In this document: in pieces, positions 9,930 through 18,975 of the stretch
How positions within the stretch are numbered: position 1 is the first letter of the stretch
How the letters are laid out: the number at the start of each line of letters is the position of its first letter
NCBI GenBank assembly: GCA_934183135.1
Contig: CAKPRX010000015.1
Coordinates: 1 to 34,203 of the forward strand
Direction: 5' to 3'
DNA length: 34,203 nt
Source: an uncultured Prevotella sp.
GTDB lineage: Bacteria; Bacteroidota; Bacteroidia; Bacteroidales; Bacteroidaceae
Made by a program: the position numbers and the translations under genes
Notes under the pieces: model-generated
Seen by the model: the letters and a program-made list of their open reading frames with translations, nothing else
Databases searched by the model: none
What the model was told of the DNA's origin: nothing

Positions 9930-12900
9930 ATGGAGAAACGACTATTAACAATCGTTTTGGGTCTGTTCCTATGCATAGGGATTACAGTAGCACAGACAAA
10001 GATCTCCGGAACCGTGGTTTTCGCCGAAGACGGCGAGCCAGTGATTGGCGCATCAGTATTGGTGCAGAAAACCAAAAACGCGACCGTTACCGATGCCGAA
10101 GGCAGGTTTACTATCGCAGTTGCTCCGGGCACACCTCTTGTTTTCAGCTATGTGGGTATGGCCCCCCAGACCGTTGCCGCGCGCGACGGCATGAAAGTAG
10201 AACTCAAGTCTAACACCACACTCGACGAGATAGTGGTAACAGGTATGCAGCGCATAGACCGCCGCATGTTTACCGGTGCCACCACCTCGCTCAGTGCCAA
10301 GGATGCCAAGCTGGACGGTGTAGCCGATATAAGCCGTTCGCTCGAGGGACGTGCTGCCGGTGTGAGCGTGCAGAATGTCTCAGGTACCTTTGGCACGGCT
10401 CCCAAGATAAGGGTACGTGGTGCCACCTCTATCTATGGCGACTCCAAACCCCTATGGGTGGTCGACGGTGTCATCATGGAGGATGTCACCGACGTGTGTG
10501 CAGACCAGCTGTCGTCGGGCGATGCCGTAACCCTTATAAGTTCGGCCATAGCCGGCCTTAACAGTGATGACATAGAGAGCTTCCAGATACTCAAGGATGG
10601 CTCTGCCACCTCTATCTATGGTGCCCGTGCCATGGCCGGTGTCATCGTAGTGACGACCAAAAAGGGCCGTGCCGGCCATAGCCGCATATCCTACACGGGC
10701 GAGTATACCATGCGCCTGGTGCCCAGCTACTCCAACTTCAACATCATGAACTCACAGGAGCAGATGGGTGTGTACCGCGAGATGCGCCAGAAGGGATGGC
10801 TCAACTTCGCCGAGACCTATCGCACCGCCGATAGTGGTGTCTATGGCAAGATGTATCAGCTCATGAATACCTACGACCCCGTATCGGGCACATTTGCCAT
10901 GGAGAATACCACCGAGGCCGAGAACGCTTACCTGCGCCTGGCCGAGTTTCGCAATACCAACTGGTTCGACCAGCTTTTCTCGGCAGGCATACAGCACAAC
11001 CACTCGGTGAGCATGAGCGGTGGTACCGACAAGTTCAACTTCTATACCTCTCTCAGCGTGATGGCCGATCCGGGCTGGTACCGCCAGAGCAATGTCAACC
11101 GATATACTGGCAACCTCAATGTCACCTATAATATATCTGACAAGCTGTCGTTCAACATGATTACCTCGGCCTCTTACCGCAAGCAGCGTGCTCCTGGCAC
11201 ACTGAGCCAGAGTGTAGACCCCGTATCGGGCGAGGTGAAGCGCGACTTCGACATCAACCCCTACTCGTATGCCCTCAACACCTCGCGTACCCTCGATGCC
11301 GACACCTACTATACGCGTAACTATGCCGACTTCAACATCAAGCACGAACTGGACAACAACTATATCAACCTGGATGTGGCCGATCTGAAGTTCCAGGGCG
11401 AGCTCAAGTACAAACCCATCCGCGGGCTCGAGTTTGCCCTGCTGGGTGCCGCCAAGTATGCCAGCACAGGCCAGGCCCACAATGTCACCGACTATTCTAA
11501 CCAGGCGATGGCCTATCGCGCCATGGCCGATGCCACTATACGCGACAAGAACCCCTACCTGTATACCGACCCCGACGATATCTATGCCCTGCCTATCTCG
11601 ATATTGCCCAATGGCGGTATCTATCAGAAGACCACCTATAAGATGAACAGCTATGACGTACGCGGCACGGTCAACTATAACACCACCATAGCCCGCGACC
11701 ACGTGCTCAATCTCTTTGGCGGTTTCGAGCTGAGCGACATATCGCGCACCAAGGACTTCTTCAACGGATGGGGCATGCAGTACTCACGCGGCGAGACCCC
11801 CTTCTACGTCTATCAGTTCTTCAAGAAGGGCATTGAGACTGGTAATGACTACTACTCGCTGGCCAACACCTATACCCGCACAGCGGCCTATTTTGCCAAT
11901 GCCACCTACTCGTATAAAGGACGCTACACAATCAACGGCACCTTCCGGTACGAGGGCACCAACCGCCTTGGCAAGGCGCGGTCGGCCCGCTGGCTGCCTA
12001 CCTGGAATGTGTCGGGAGCCTGGAATGCCCACGAAGAGACGTGGTTTGGCAATGTCTTTGGGCGCACACTGTCACATCTCACCCTCAAGGCATCCTATTC
12101 GCTTACCGGAGACCCCGGCCCCTCTACGGTTACCAACTCGTCGATAGTGCTCAAGAGCTACAAGCCCTATCGTCCCTTTACCAATATCCAGGAGAGTGGC
12201 ATCGACTTTATAGACCTGGCCAACTCCGAACTGACTTATGAGAAGAAACACGAGCTCAACCTGGGTGTCGACATGGGCCTGCTCAACAACCGCATCAACC
12301 TGGCGGTAGACTGGTACACCCGAAATAACTACGACCTGATAGGCCCTATACGCACCACTGGTGCCGGCGGACAGATAGAGAAACTGGCCAACGTGGCTGC
12401 CATGAAGTCCAACGGAGTCGAGTTTACCCTCTCGACCAAGAATATCGTTACCAAGGACTTCGACTGGCATACCGACCTTATCTTCTCGCATGCCAAGACT
12501 AAGGTGACCGACCTTCAGTCTAACGCCACAGTCATGGACGTAGTGGCCGGCACTGGCTTTGCCCTCAAGGGCTATCCCGTGCGCAGCCTCTTCTCGTTAG
12601 ACTTCAAGGGGCTCACCGACGAGGGCTTGCCCATCGTGCGCAATCAGAAGGGCGACTATACCAGTGACGGCTCTACCATTGACTTCCAGAGCCAGGACCT
12701 GAGCCACCTGGTCTATGAGGGACCAACCGACCCCACCATCACCGGTAGCCTGGGCAACGTGTTCACCTATAAGAACATCAAGCTCAATGTCTTCATCACC
12801 TACTCCTTTGGCAACGTGGTGCGCCTCGACCCCGTGTTTGCCTCGTCTTACTCAGACCTTGACGCCATGCCCAAGGAGTTTAAGAACCGCTGGGTACAGG

Positions 12901-13247
12901 CTGGCGACGAACTTATCACCACCATACCCACCATACTCACCGCTGCCCAGGTGTCGCGCAACTCCTACCTCGGCACTCTCTACAACGCCTACAACTACTC
13001 CACGGCGCGCATAGCCAAGGGCGACTTTATACGTATGAAGGAAATCTCGCTGGCCTACCAGTTCCCCGAGGCATGGCTGCGTCCGCTCAGGATAAGCGAC
13101 CTGTCGCTCAAGCTCCAGGCCACCAACCTCTTCCTCATCTATGCCGACAAGAAACTCAATGGACAGGACCCTGAGTTCTTCAAGTCGGGTGGTGTGGCCG
13201 CACCTATGCCCAAGCAGTTTACCCTCACCCTCAGGCTGGGCATCTAA
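9930..13247 (+). CDS. SusC/RagA family TonB-linked outer-membrane protein
   Basis: 1105-residue SusC-type transporter. The start is the ATG at 9930, set by the promoter position and by the signal peptide MEKRLLTIVLGLFLCIGITVAQ. The order is a carboxypeptidase-regulatory-like domain (KISGTVVFAEDGEPVIGASV to SYVGMAPQTV, about residues 23-90), the linker LDEIVVTGMQ, then the plug with the SusC signatures SIYGDSKPLWVVDGV and SIYGARAMAGVIVVTTKKG, and the barrel ending in QFTLTLRLGI. It partners with the SusD-like lipoprotein encoded 36 bp downstream; together they form a pedal-bin transporter in the outer membrane. First gene of a five-gene operon. Because no carbohydrate-active enzyme is encoded alongside, a peptide-importing role like that of RagAB is as likely as a glycan role. 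Confidence 0.95.
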   Translation: MEKRLLTIVLGLFLCIGITVAQTKISGTVVFAEDGEPVIGASVLVQKTKNATVTDAEGRFTIAVAPGTPLVFSYVGMAPQTVAARDGMKVELKSNTTLDEIVVTGMQRIDRRMFTGATTSLSAKDAKLDGVADISRSLEGRAAGVSVQNVSGTFGTAPKIRVRGATSIYGDSKPLWVVDGVIMEDVTDVCADQLSSGDAVTLISSAIAGLNSDDIESFQILKDGSATSIYGARAMAGVIVVTTKKGRAGHSRISYTGEYTMRLVPSYSNFNIMNSQEQMGVYREMRQKGWLNFAETYRTADSGVYGKMYQLMNTYDPVSGTFAMENTTEAENAYLRLAEFRNTNWFDQLFSAGIQHNHSVSMSGGTDKFNFYTSLSVMADPGWYRQSNVNRYTGNLNVTYNISDKLSFNMITSASYRKQRAPGTLSQSVDPVSGEVKRDFDINPYSYALNTSRTLDADTYYTRNYADFNIKHELDNNYINLDVADLKFQGELKYKPIRGLEFALLGAAKYASTGQAHNVTDYSNQAMAYRAMADATIRDKNPYLYTDPDDIYALPISILPNGGIYQKTTYKMNSYDVRGTVNYNTTIARDHVLNLFGGFELSDISRTKDFFNGWGMQYSRGETPFYVYQFFKKGIETGNDYYSLANTYTRTAAYFANATYSYKGRYTINGTFRYEGTNRLGKARSARWLPTWNVSGAWNAHEETWFGNVFGRTLSHLTLKASYSLTGDPGPSTVTNSSIVLKSYKPYRPFTNIQESGIDFIDLANSELTYEKKHELNLGVDMGLLNNRINLAVDWYTRNNYDLIGPIRTTGAGGQIEKLANVAAMKSNGVEFTLSTKNIVTKDFDWHTDLIFSHAKTKVTDLQSNATVMDVVAGTGFALKGYPVRSLFSLDFKGLTDEGLPIVRNQKGDYTSDGSTIDFQSQDLSHLVYEGPTDPTITGSLGNVFTYKNIKLNVFITYSFGNVVRLDPVFASSYSDLDAMPKEFKNRWVQAGDELITTIPTILTAAQVSRNSYLGTLYNAYNYSTARIAKGDFIRMKEISLAYQFPEAWLRPLRISDLSLKLQATNLFLIYADKKLNGQDPEFFKSGGVAAPMPKQFTLTLRLGI

Positions 13248-13283
13248 CGAGATACTATTAAGCAATAACAACATAATATATAT

Positions 13284-14855
13284 ATGAGAAATATCAGCAA
13301 ATATATATGTATACTCACAGCTGCGGCCGCTCTGTCAGGCTGCGACAGCTACCTGGACAAGATGCCCGATAACCGTACCGAGCTGGATACCGATGCCAAG
13401 ATTGTCGACATGATGACCTCGGCCTATCCTACCACCAGCTACGCCGCCATCTGCGAGTTTACATCCGACAACACCGACGAGATAGCCGGTATATCCTATA
13501 CCGCATGGACCAAGCTGCAGGAGCAGCTGTCTACCTGGAGCGATGTTACCTACGAGGATCAGGACAGCCCCTACCTGCTGTGGAACGACAGCTACCATGC
13601 CATAGCCTCGGCCAACCTGGTGCTGCAGACCATAGCCGAGCGCGGCAACCCCCAGTCGCTCGATGCCGTAAGGGCCGAGGCGCTACTGTGCCGTGCCTAT
13701 AACCACTTTGTGCTTACCAATGTATTTACCAAGGGCTACCAGCCCTCTACGGCCTCTACCGACCTGGGTGTACCCTATGTCACTTGGTCCGAGACGACCG
13801 TTATGCCCCAGTACGACCGTGGCACTGTGGCCGATGACTATGCCCAGATGGCCAGGGATATCGAGGAGGCCCTGCCGCTGGTGAGCAGCAACCTGCACGA
13901 GGTCAAGGCTTATCATTTCAACAAGAAGGCGGCCTATGCTTTTGCCACCCGCTTCTGGCTCTACTATGTCCAGCCCGATAAGTCTAACTATGACAAGGCC
14001 ATAGCCTATGCCACCCAGGTGCTGGGCGAAGACCCCTCGTCGGCCCTGCGCGACTGGGCCTCCGTGGGCGGTCTCTCGCCCAACGGCAACATCCGCCAGA
14101 CCCGCTTTGTGAGCACCGACGAGCAGGCCAACCTGCTACTCGAGTCGGTCCAGTCGTACTGGCCCGTCTACTATGGCCCCTATGGCCTGGCCATGCGCTA
14201 CGTACATGGCCAGAAACTCGCTGACACCGAGACCTGCAACGCCAGCGCCCTCTGGGGGTCGGCCGATGCCATGCACTTCACCATACCATCTTACCAGGGC
14301 ATGACCAAGGTTATCATGCCTAAGATGGGGGCTTTCTTCGAGGTGGTCGATGCCGTGAGCCAGATAGGCAAGTACCACATGATGTTCCCGGCATTCCTGG
14401 CCGACGAGGTTATCCTCAACAGGGCCGAGGCCTATACCATGAAGGGCCAGTACGACCTGGCCGCCGCCGACCTCAACACCTTTGTCCACAAGTTTACCAC
14501 CTACAAGGGTGTCATCAATGCAGCCCGCATAGCCGAGGTCTATGGCGATGACATGGCCTACTATACCCCCACCGAGCCTACGCCCAAGAAGCGGCTCGAC
14601 CCCGACTTCACCGTTGAGCCCGGCGAACAGGAGCAGTTTATCCAGGCCATCCTGCACACACGCCGCATCCTCACCCTGCACGAGGGTCTGCGCTGGTTCG
14701 ATGTCAAGCGTTATGGCATCACCATCTACCGCCGCACCTACAATACCGACGGCACCTGGACCGTAACCGACACTATGACCAAGGACGACCCGCGCCGCGC
14801 CATCCAGCTGCCACCCAGTGTCATCAGGGCCGGCCTTACAGCCAACCCCAGATAA
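13284..14855 (+). CDS. SusD/RagB family substrate-binding lipoprotein
   Basis: 523-residue surface lipoprotein that acts as the lid on the SusC barrel and captures substrate. The signal peptide ends in the lipobox LSGC (Cys20), followed by DSYLDKMPDNRTELDTDAK, the usual SusD N-terminus. The TPR-like helical segments are visible (ANLVLQTIAERGNPQSLDAVRAEALLCRAYNHFVLTNVF in the first half, ILNRAEAYTMKGQYDLAAADLN in the second), and the C-terminal block contains EGLRWFDVKRYGI, a hallmark of the family. It is spaced 36 bp after susC and 26 bp before the metallohydrolase gene. Substrate is not deducible. Confidence 0.94.
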   Translation: MRNISKYICILTAAAALSGCDSYLDKMPDNRTELDTDAKIVDMMTSAYPTTSYAAICEFTSDNTDEIAGISYTAWTKLQEQLSTWSDVTYEDQDSPYLLWNDSYHAIASANLVLQTIAERGNPQSLDAVRAEALLCRAYNHFVLTNVFTKGYQPSTASTDLGVPYVTWSETTVMPQYDRGTVADDYAQMARDIEEALPLVSSNLHEVKAYHFNKKAAYAFATRFWLYYVQPDKSNYDKAIAYATQVLGEDPSSALRDWASVGGLSPNGNIRQTRFVSTDEQANLLLESVQSYWPVYYGPYGLAMRYVHGQKLADTETCNASALWGSADAMHFTIPSYQGMTKVIMPKMGAFFEVVDAVSQIGKYHMMFPAFLADEVILNRAEAYTMKGQYDLAAADLNTFVHKFTTYKGVINAARIAEVYGDDMAYYTPTEPTPKKRLDPDFTVEPGEQEQFIQAILHTRRILTLHEGLRWFDVKRYGITIYRRTYNTDGTWTVTDTMTKDDPRRAIQLPPSVIRAGLTANPR

Positions 14856-14881
14856 CCCCGTTAAACTAATCTTACAACGAT

Positions 14882-15766
14882 ATGAAAAAGTATATATATA
14901 TGATATGTGTCGCTCTGGGTCTCATGGGCACCCTTGTCTCATGTGGCGACGACGACCCCAAGGGCGACAGCATCTTTGTCGATACAGACAAGGACAACCA
15001 GAATGCCTTCGACGCATGGATATACAAGAACTATACCCTGCCTTACAACATCCGCATGCTGTACAAGATGCAGGACATAGAGTCTGACCACAACTATACC
15101 CTGGTCCCGGCCGACTATGACAAGTCTATACAGCTGGCCCACATTGTCAAGTATGCCTGGTTAGGGGCCTACGACGAGGTGGCTGGCGTCAACTTCACCC
15201 GTGCCTACGTGCCTAAGGTGCTCCACTTCATCGGCTCGGCTGCCTACGAACACGATACCGGCGTAATGGTGCTGGGTACCGCCGAGGGTGGCCTCAAGGT
15301 GACCCTCTATCTGGTCAACTCGCTCAAGCTCGACCGCGACTTTCTCAACACCTACTACTTCAAGACCATGCATCACGAGTTTGCGCATATCCTGCATCAG
15401 ACCAAGAACTACGACACCGACTACAACCTCATCTCCGAGGGCAACTACGTCAATGGCGAATGGTATCTCTATACTGACCAGCAGGCCCACCAGTTAGGCT
15501 TTGTGACGCGCTACTCTATGAGCGAGGCCCGTGAGGACATAGCCGAGGTAACCTCTACGTATATCACCAAGACCCAGGCCGAATGGGATGCCATAGTCAA
15601 GGACGCCGGTGACACCGGCGCACCTATTATCAATAAGAAACTGGCCTTTGTCAAGAAGTATATGGCCGACTCGTGGGGCATCAGCCTCGACAAGCTACGT
15701 GCCGTGGTCCAGCGCCGTATTAACGATGTGGCCGATAGCAAGATAGATTTGAACAACCTGGATTAA
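14882..15766 (+). CDS. Substrate-import-associated zinc metallohydrolase lipoprotein
   Basis: 294-residue lipoprotein (lipobox LVSC, Cys21, followed by GDDDPKGDS). It carries the zinc-hydrolase motif HEFAHILHQ, with H165, E166 and H169 as the HExxH set and H172 as a possible extra ligand. I recognise it as the family of putative zinc metallohydrolases found next to SusC/SusD genes (TIGR04549). It probably sits on the cell surface or inner leaflet of the outer membrane and trims the substrate that SusCD imports; peptide hydrolysis is the natural expectation but has not, to my knowledge, been shown. Co-transcribed: 26 bp after susD, 17 bp before the DUF4302 gene. Confidence 0.9.
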   Translation: MKKYIYMICVALGLMGTLVSCGDDDPKGDSIFVDTDKDNQNAFDAWIYKNYTLPYNIRMLYKMQDIESDHNYTLVPADYDKSIQLAHIVKYAWLGAYDEVAGVNFTRAYVPKVLHFIGSAAYEHDTGVMVLGTAEGGLKVTLYLVNSLKLDRDFLNTYYFKTMHHEFAHILHQTKNYDTDYNLISEGNYVNGEWYLYTDQQAHQLGFVTRYSMSEAREDIAEVTSTYITKTQAEWDAIVKDAGDTGAPIINKKLAFVKKYMADSWGISLDKLRAVVQRRINDVADSKIDLNNLD

Positions 15767-15783
15767 TTAATGTTATGACCTTT

Positions 15784-17109
15784 ATGAAAACTACAATAAA
15801 GAATATAGTAGCCCTGGCCGCCCTTGTCCTTACCCTGGCTGCCTGCACCAGTGAGGAGAAAGACCTCTTCGGCCAGTCGGCTGCCCAGCGTCTCAACGAG
15901 AGCGTGGCCAGCTATCAGGCATTGCTCGCCGGCAGCCAGTATGGATGGGCCATGGAGTTCTTCCCCAGCGCGGGCCAGTATGGTGGCTATGTGCTCACCG
16001 CACGATTCCAGAACGGTGATGTCGACATGACCAGCGAGATGGACTTCAACAGTTCGTCGGCAGGCAGCGCCGTACCCGCAGGTACGGTGGTGTCGTCTAA
16101 GTATAGCGTCAAGGCCGAGCAGAGTGTCATCTTGACCTTCGACACCTACAACCGCCTTATCCACTTCTTCTCACAACCCAATGGGTCGAACGACCCAGAC
16201 GGATACGAGAGCGACTACGAGTTTGTCTTCATGCGTGCCAGTGCCGACGGCGACTCTATCTTCCTGCGTGGCAAGAAGTACGAGAACGAGCTGGTCATGG
16301 TGCGCCTGCGGGAGAGTGGAACCGACTACATACACGACATCAAGAGCCTCGATGCCAAGATAGGCTACGCCCCCTACAGCCAGCTCACGGTGGGTGGCAC
16401 CACATACGACCTCGATCTCTCTGGCAACGTCTTCAGCGTGACCGATGCCGACGGCAACACCCAAGCCTTGCCCTTCGTGCTCAATGCCCAGGGCCTGCGT
16501 ATCTATGAGCCAATGGACCTTGGTGGCTATAGCCTCTCGTCACTGGTCTACGATGACGCCACCGGTGCGCTGCGCAGTACCGACGGGATGGCCGTGGCCT
16601 CACTGCCCGATGGGGTGGGACAGATAATACATGCCCGCTACCCATGGGTGTTCCAGGCCAACCAGACCCAGGGCGACATGAGCGCCGACCTGCTGGCCAA
16701 GTTTCAGACCGTGGCCAAGCTGCGCAAAGCCCCAGCCGTGTTCGACTATGCCTGCCTCACCACTCCCAGCCGCCCGGCCGATGTGCAGAAGGGCTTTGAG
16801 CGCATCCTCAGTTTCCAGTGGTCTGTCACCACGGCCTTCGGTACCTCCTACGCATGGCTCAACAATGGCGTGGCCCTAAGCCAGAGCGCCACCGACCCCG
16901 ATGTCATCAATGTCGAGGATGCCGGTGCCGGCTACGGATATACCACCTCGTACATGCTCAAGGCATCGCCCTTCTTCGATGCCCTCTTTGGCGGCAGTCC
17001 CTATAAGGTCACCTTCAATGAGGGCGGGCTCAAGACCGAGGCCCGCTTCGTGAGCGTGGCCGACCCCTCGCTGTGGTTTACAATGAAGTTTAATACTGCA
17101 ATAGAATAA
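15784..17109 (+). CDS. DUF4302 family lipoprotein
   Basis: 441-residue lipoprotein. The ATG at 15784 (MKTTIKNIVALAALVLTLAAC) is preferred over the in-frame ATG at 15775 because it begins the signal peptide directly; the lipidated Cys is about residue 21. The segment after it (AAQRLNESVASYQALLAGSQ, then WAMEFFPSAGQYGGYVLTARF) is the DUF4302 opening. The rest is beta-rich, with no catalytic motif I recognise. DUF4302 genes repeatedly accompany SusC/SusD and the HExxH lipoprotein, suggesting an auxiliary surface glycan- or protein-binding role. It lies 17 bp after the metallohydrolase gene. Confidence 0.87.
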   Translation: MKTTIKNIVALAALVLTLAACTSEEKDLFGQSAAQRLNESVASYQALLAGSQYGWAMEFFPSAGQYGGYVLTARFQNGDVDMTSEMDFNSSSAGSAVPAGTVVSSKYSVKAEQSVILTFDTYNRLIHFFSQPNGSNDPDGYESDYEFVFMRASADGDSIFLRGKKYENELVMVRLRESGTDYIHDIKSLDAKIGYAPYSQLTVGGTTYDLDLSGNVFSVTDADGNTQALPFVLNAQGLRIYEPMDLGGYSLSSLVYDDATGALRSTDGMAVASLPDGVGQIIHARYPWVFQANQTQGDMSADLLAKFQTVAKLRKAPAVFDYACLTTPSRPADVQKGFERILSFQWSVTTAFGTSYAWLNNGVALSQSATDPDVINVEDAGAGYGYTTSYMLKASPFFDALFGGSPYKVTFNEGGLKTEARFVSVADPSLWFTMKFNTAIE

Positions 17110-17125
17110 CTAATAACAGACAGAT

Positions 17126-18232
17126 ATGAAGAGAATAACTATAGCGTCGATGCTGCTCATGGCCCTGCTCATGGTGGCATCGTGCTCAAGCGATGACGAC
17201 AGTATGCCCTATGCTCCCGAGTTGCAGATAGTAAGCTCGGAGGTAACCTTTACGGCCGTGGGTGGCACGGGCTCTATCAACTTTGCCCCAGAGACTGCCA
17301 TAGTATCGGCCACGAGCAGCGACTCATGGTGCCAGGTGAGCGTGGCCGACCAGCACACGGTGGCTGTTAGCACGCCTGCCTATGAGAATCTGGACACCCG
17401 CAACGCCGTTGTCACCGTGACCGACGCCAAGGGACACACGGCCCACGTGGCAGTGACGCAGACAGGCCTGGTACTCATGCTCGATGCCAACCGTCTGCGT
17501 ATGACCGACGAGGCCGCCACAGGCACCGTTACCTGCAGTCACTCGTCGCAGGTAACCTTCTCGGCCTCTGAGCCGTGGATATCGGGTGCCATCGAGGGCA
17601 ACAACATCCAGGTGACGTGCCAGGCTAACACCACCGGCGATATGCGTGTGGGCTATCTCTATGCCTACTCGGCTGACGAGAAAGACTCTATCCTGGTGAT
17701 ACAGGGCGAGCGCAAGGATATCCTGGGCGACTATTATCTATCGGGGACGCGCACCGAGGACAACCAGCAGGTATACCTCACCGTCAAGCTCACCGAGTAT
17801 GACGAGGACCGCGTCACCATCAGCATACCCAGCTACGGATGGCGCATCCTCACCACCTGCGACGATGACAACCTGAGCCTGCGCCTCACGGCCGGCACAC
17901 GCATGGGCTATCTGCGTGGCGACGACAACAAGATATACTACATGTTCCTCAACCTGTGGGACACCGAGGCGGGCTATTACACATGGCTCACCAAGTATTC
18001 GGTCGACTTCAAGTTCCAGCCCCGCGAGGGTGGTGGCACGGTGGCCTATCTGTCCGACAACGGATCGTGGTCGCCCTGCCTGACCGATGCGCTGCGCTTT
18101 GACAAGTACACCTCGGCCTCGGCCACTACCGGCAGCGCCGGTCTGTGGCTGGCGCTCAAGGATCCCTTCCTGCGCAAGGTGCGCGATGATGACAATGCAC
18201 AGACGTTACCCACATCCATAGCCCGCAGATAG
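17126..18232 (+). CDS. BACON-domain lipoprotein
   Basis: 368-residue lipoprotein, last gene of the operon. The signal peptide ends in the lipobox VASC (Cys20), followed by an acidic SSDDDS stretch typical of surface-exposed lipoproteins. Residues 30-112 form one BACON domain (FTAVGGTGSINF, then SDSWCQVSV, then NAVVTVTDAKGHTAHVAVTQTG). Residues 115-190 look like a second, more divergent copy (TGTVTCSHSSQVTFSASEPW to DSILVIQG). The C-terminal 170 residues are beta-rich (GDYYLSGTRTEDNQQVYLTV onward) and I do not recognise them. BACON domains are thought to act as spacers or mucin/glycan binders. It starts 16 bp after the DUF4302 gene and is followed by a strong terminator. Confidence 0.85.
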   Translation: MKRITIASMLLMALLMVASCSSDDDSMPYAPELQIVSSEVTFTAVGGTGSINFAPETAIVSATSSDSWCQVSVADQHTVAVSTPAYENLDTRNAVVTVTDAKGHTAHVAVTQTGLVLMLDANRLRMTDEAATGTVTCSHSSQVTFSASEPWISGAIEGNNIQVTCQANTTGDMRVGYLYAYSADEKDSILVIQGERKDILGDYYLSGTRTEDNQQVYLTVKLTEYDEDRVTISIPSYGWRILTTCDDDNLSLRLTAGTRMGYLRGDDNKIYYMFLNLWDTEAGYYTWLTKYSVDFKFQPREGGGTVAYLSDNGSWSPCLTDALRFDKYTSASATTGSAGLWLALKDPFLRKVRDDDNAQTLPTSIARR

Positions 18233-18290
18233 ACCTGTCCGTATCCTGGGCTGCTGCCCCCGGGCATGAGCCCATACTATAAGTTTCTAT

Positions 18291-18336
18291 GGCTTCTACA
18301 CAGTTTGCTTCCAGGCGGCTGTGCAGAAGCCTTTTT
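18291..18336 (+). terminator. Intrinsic terminator of the SusCD operon
   Basis: GGCTTCTACACAG (18291-18303) pairs with CTGTGCAGAAGCC (18319-18331), 13 bp with one mismatch, followed by TTTTT (18332-18336). It lies 58 bp after the stop codon of the BACON lipoprotein gene and so closes the five-gene transcript. Confidence 0.9.
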
Positions 18337-18910
18337 CGTGTCCGTAGGGCATTGGGAAAAAACATCGCTACGGCCATGGCCGAAAACTGCGAAAAGCCTT
18401 TACAGGCGACTGCATATTTATGCAAAACCCGAGGCGTTTCTGCATAAATATACAGTCGTAACGGCCGCTCCGTGGGGCATAAATTCCGGATTTTTTCAAC
18501 AATCCAGGGCTGTTTTTGGGGTCTTCGGGGGCGTTTCCGGGCACCGCAAGGGTCGTAAAAGTAACAGTATTTTACAAAACAGGGGTAATCGGCGACTGTT
18601 TCACCGCTATTTCCGGCTCTTCTGAGGTCGGTTTTCGGAGTCGCCGCGATGGTCATTTTTTTGCTCGCGATGGTCTTTACGATTCTAATGACCATCGCGA
18701 GCACCCGAAAGGTCGTTTTCGGGTGGTCAGGAAATGGCCATTTTCGGCACCGCTGTCCCCTCGGCGAGCGTACAGACAAACTATGGAAGGGTGTATCGCC
18801 CCTCGCCCGACACCGAAATGCACAAAATGTATATTTATACATTATCGGATTTTTTTTACATCGGCCACGAATATCCACCTGGCCATAATCAGGAAATAAC
18901 GGAGGGCTAT
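18337..18910. repeat. Noncoding block of inverted repeats
   Basis: No supportable gene. The block contains at least four stem-loops. The longest has arms at 18407-18428 and 18436-18458 around the loop CCGAGGC, with only two defects. GCTCGCGATGGTC (18663-18675) faces its exact complement at 18690-18702. GTAAAA faces TTTTAC around 18554-18574. A palindrome-like TGTATATTTATACA lies near 18829, echoing the TGCATATTTATGCA core of the first hairpin. CGCGATGGTC also occurs as a direct repeat at 18645 and 18666. It looks like a dispersed intergenic repeat cluster, a reading that needs genome-wide comparison. Confidence 0.5.
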
Positions 18911-18961
18911 AAAAAAAGGCTCCGACCCGCGCGGGCTATGTGCTCGCTGCGGGTCGGAACC
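18911..18961 (-). terminator. Intrinsic terminator of the lytic transglycosylase gene
   Basis: Arms at 18918-18930 (GGCTCCGACCCGC) and 18949-18961 (GCGGGTCGGAACC) form a 13-bp stem with one non-Watson-Crick position. On the minus strand it is followed by seven T residues (18917-18911). It begins 15 bp beyond the stop of the transglycosylase gene. Confidence 0.9.
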
Positions 18962-18975
18962 TGTATGTGGATAAT

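Noticed and set aside
18156..18878. Minus-strand frame of 240 codons across the inverted-repeat block
   Set aside because: It overlaps the 3' end of the BACON gene and its terminator, is rich in Cys/Arg/Pro, and is built largely from the inverted repeats.
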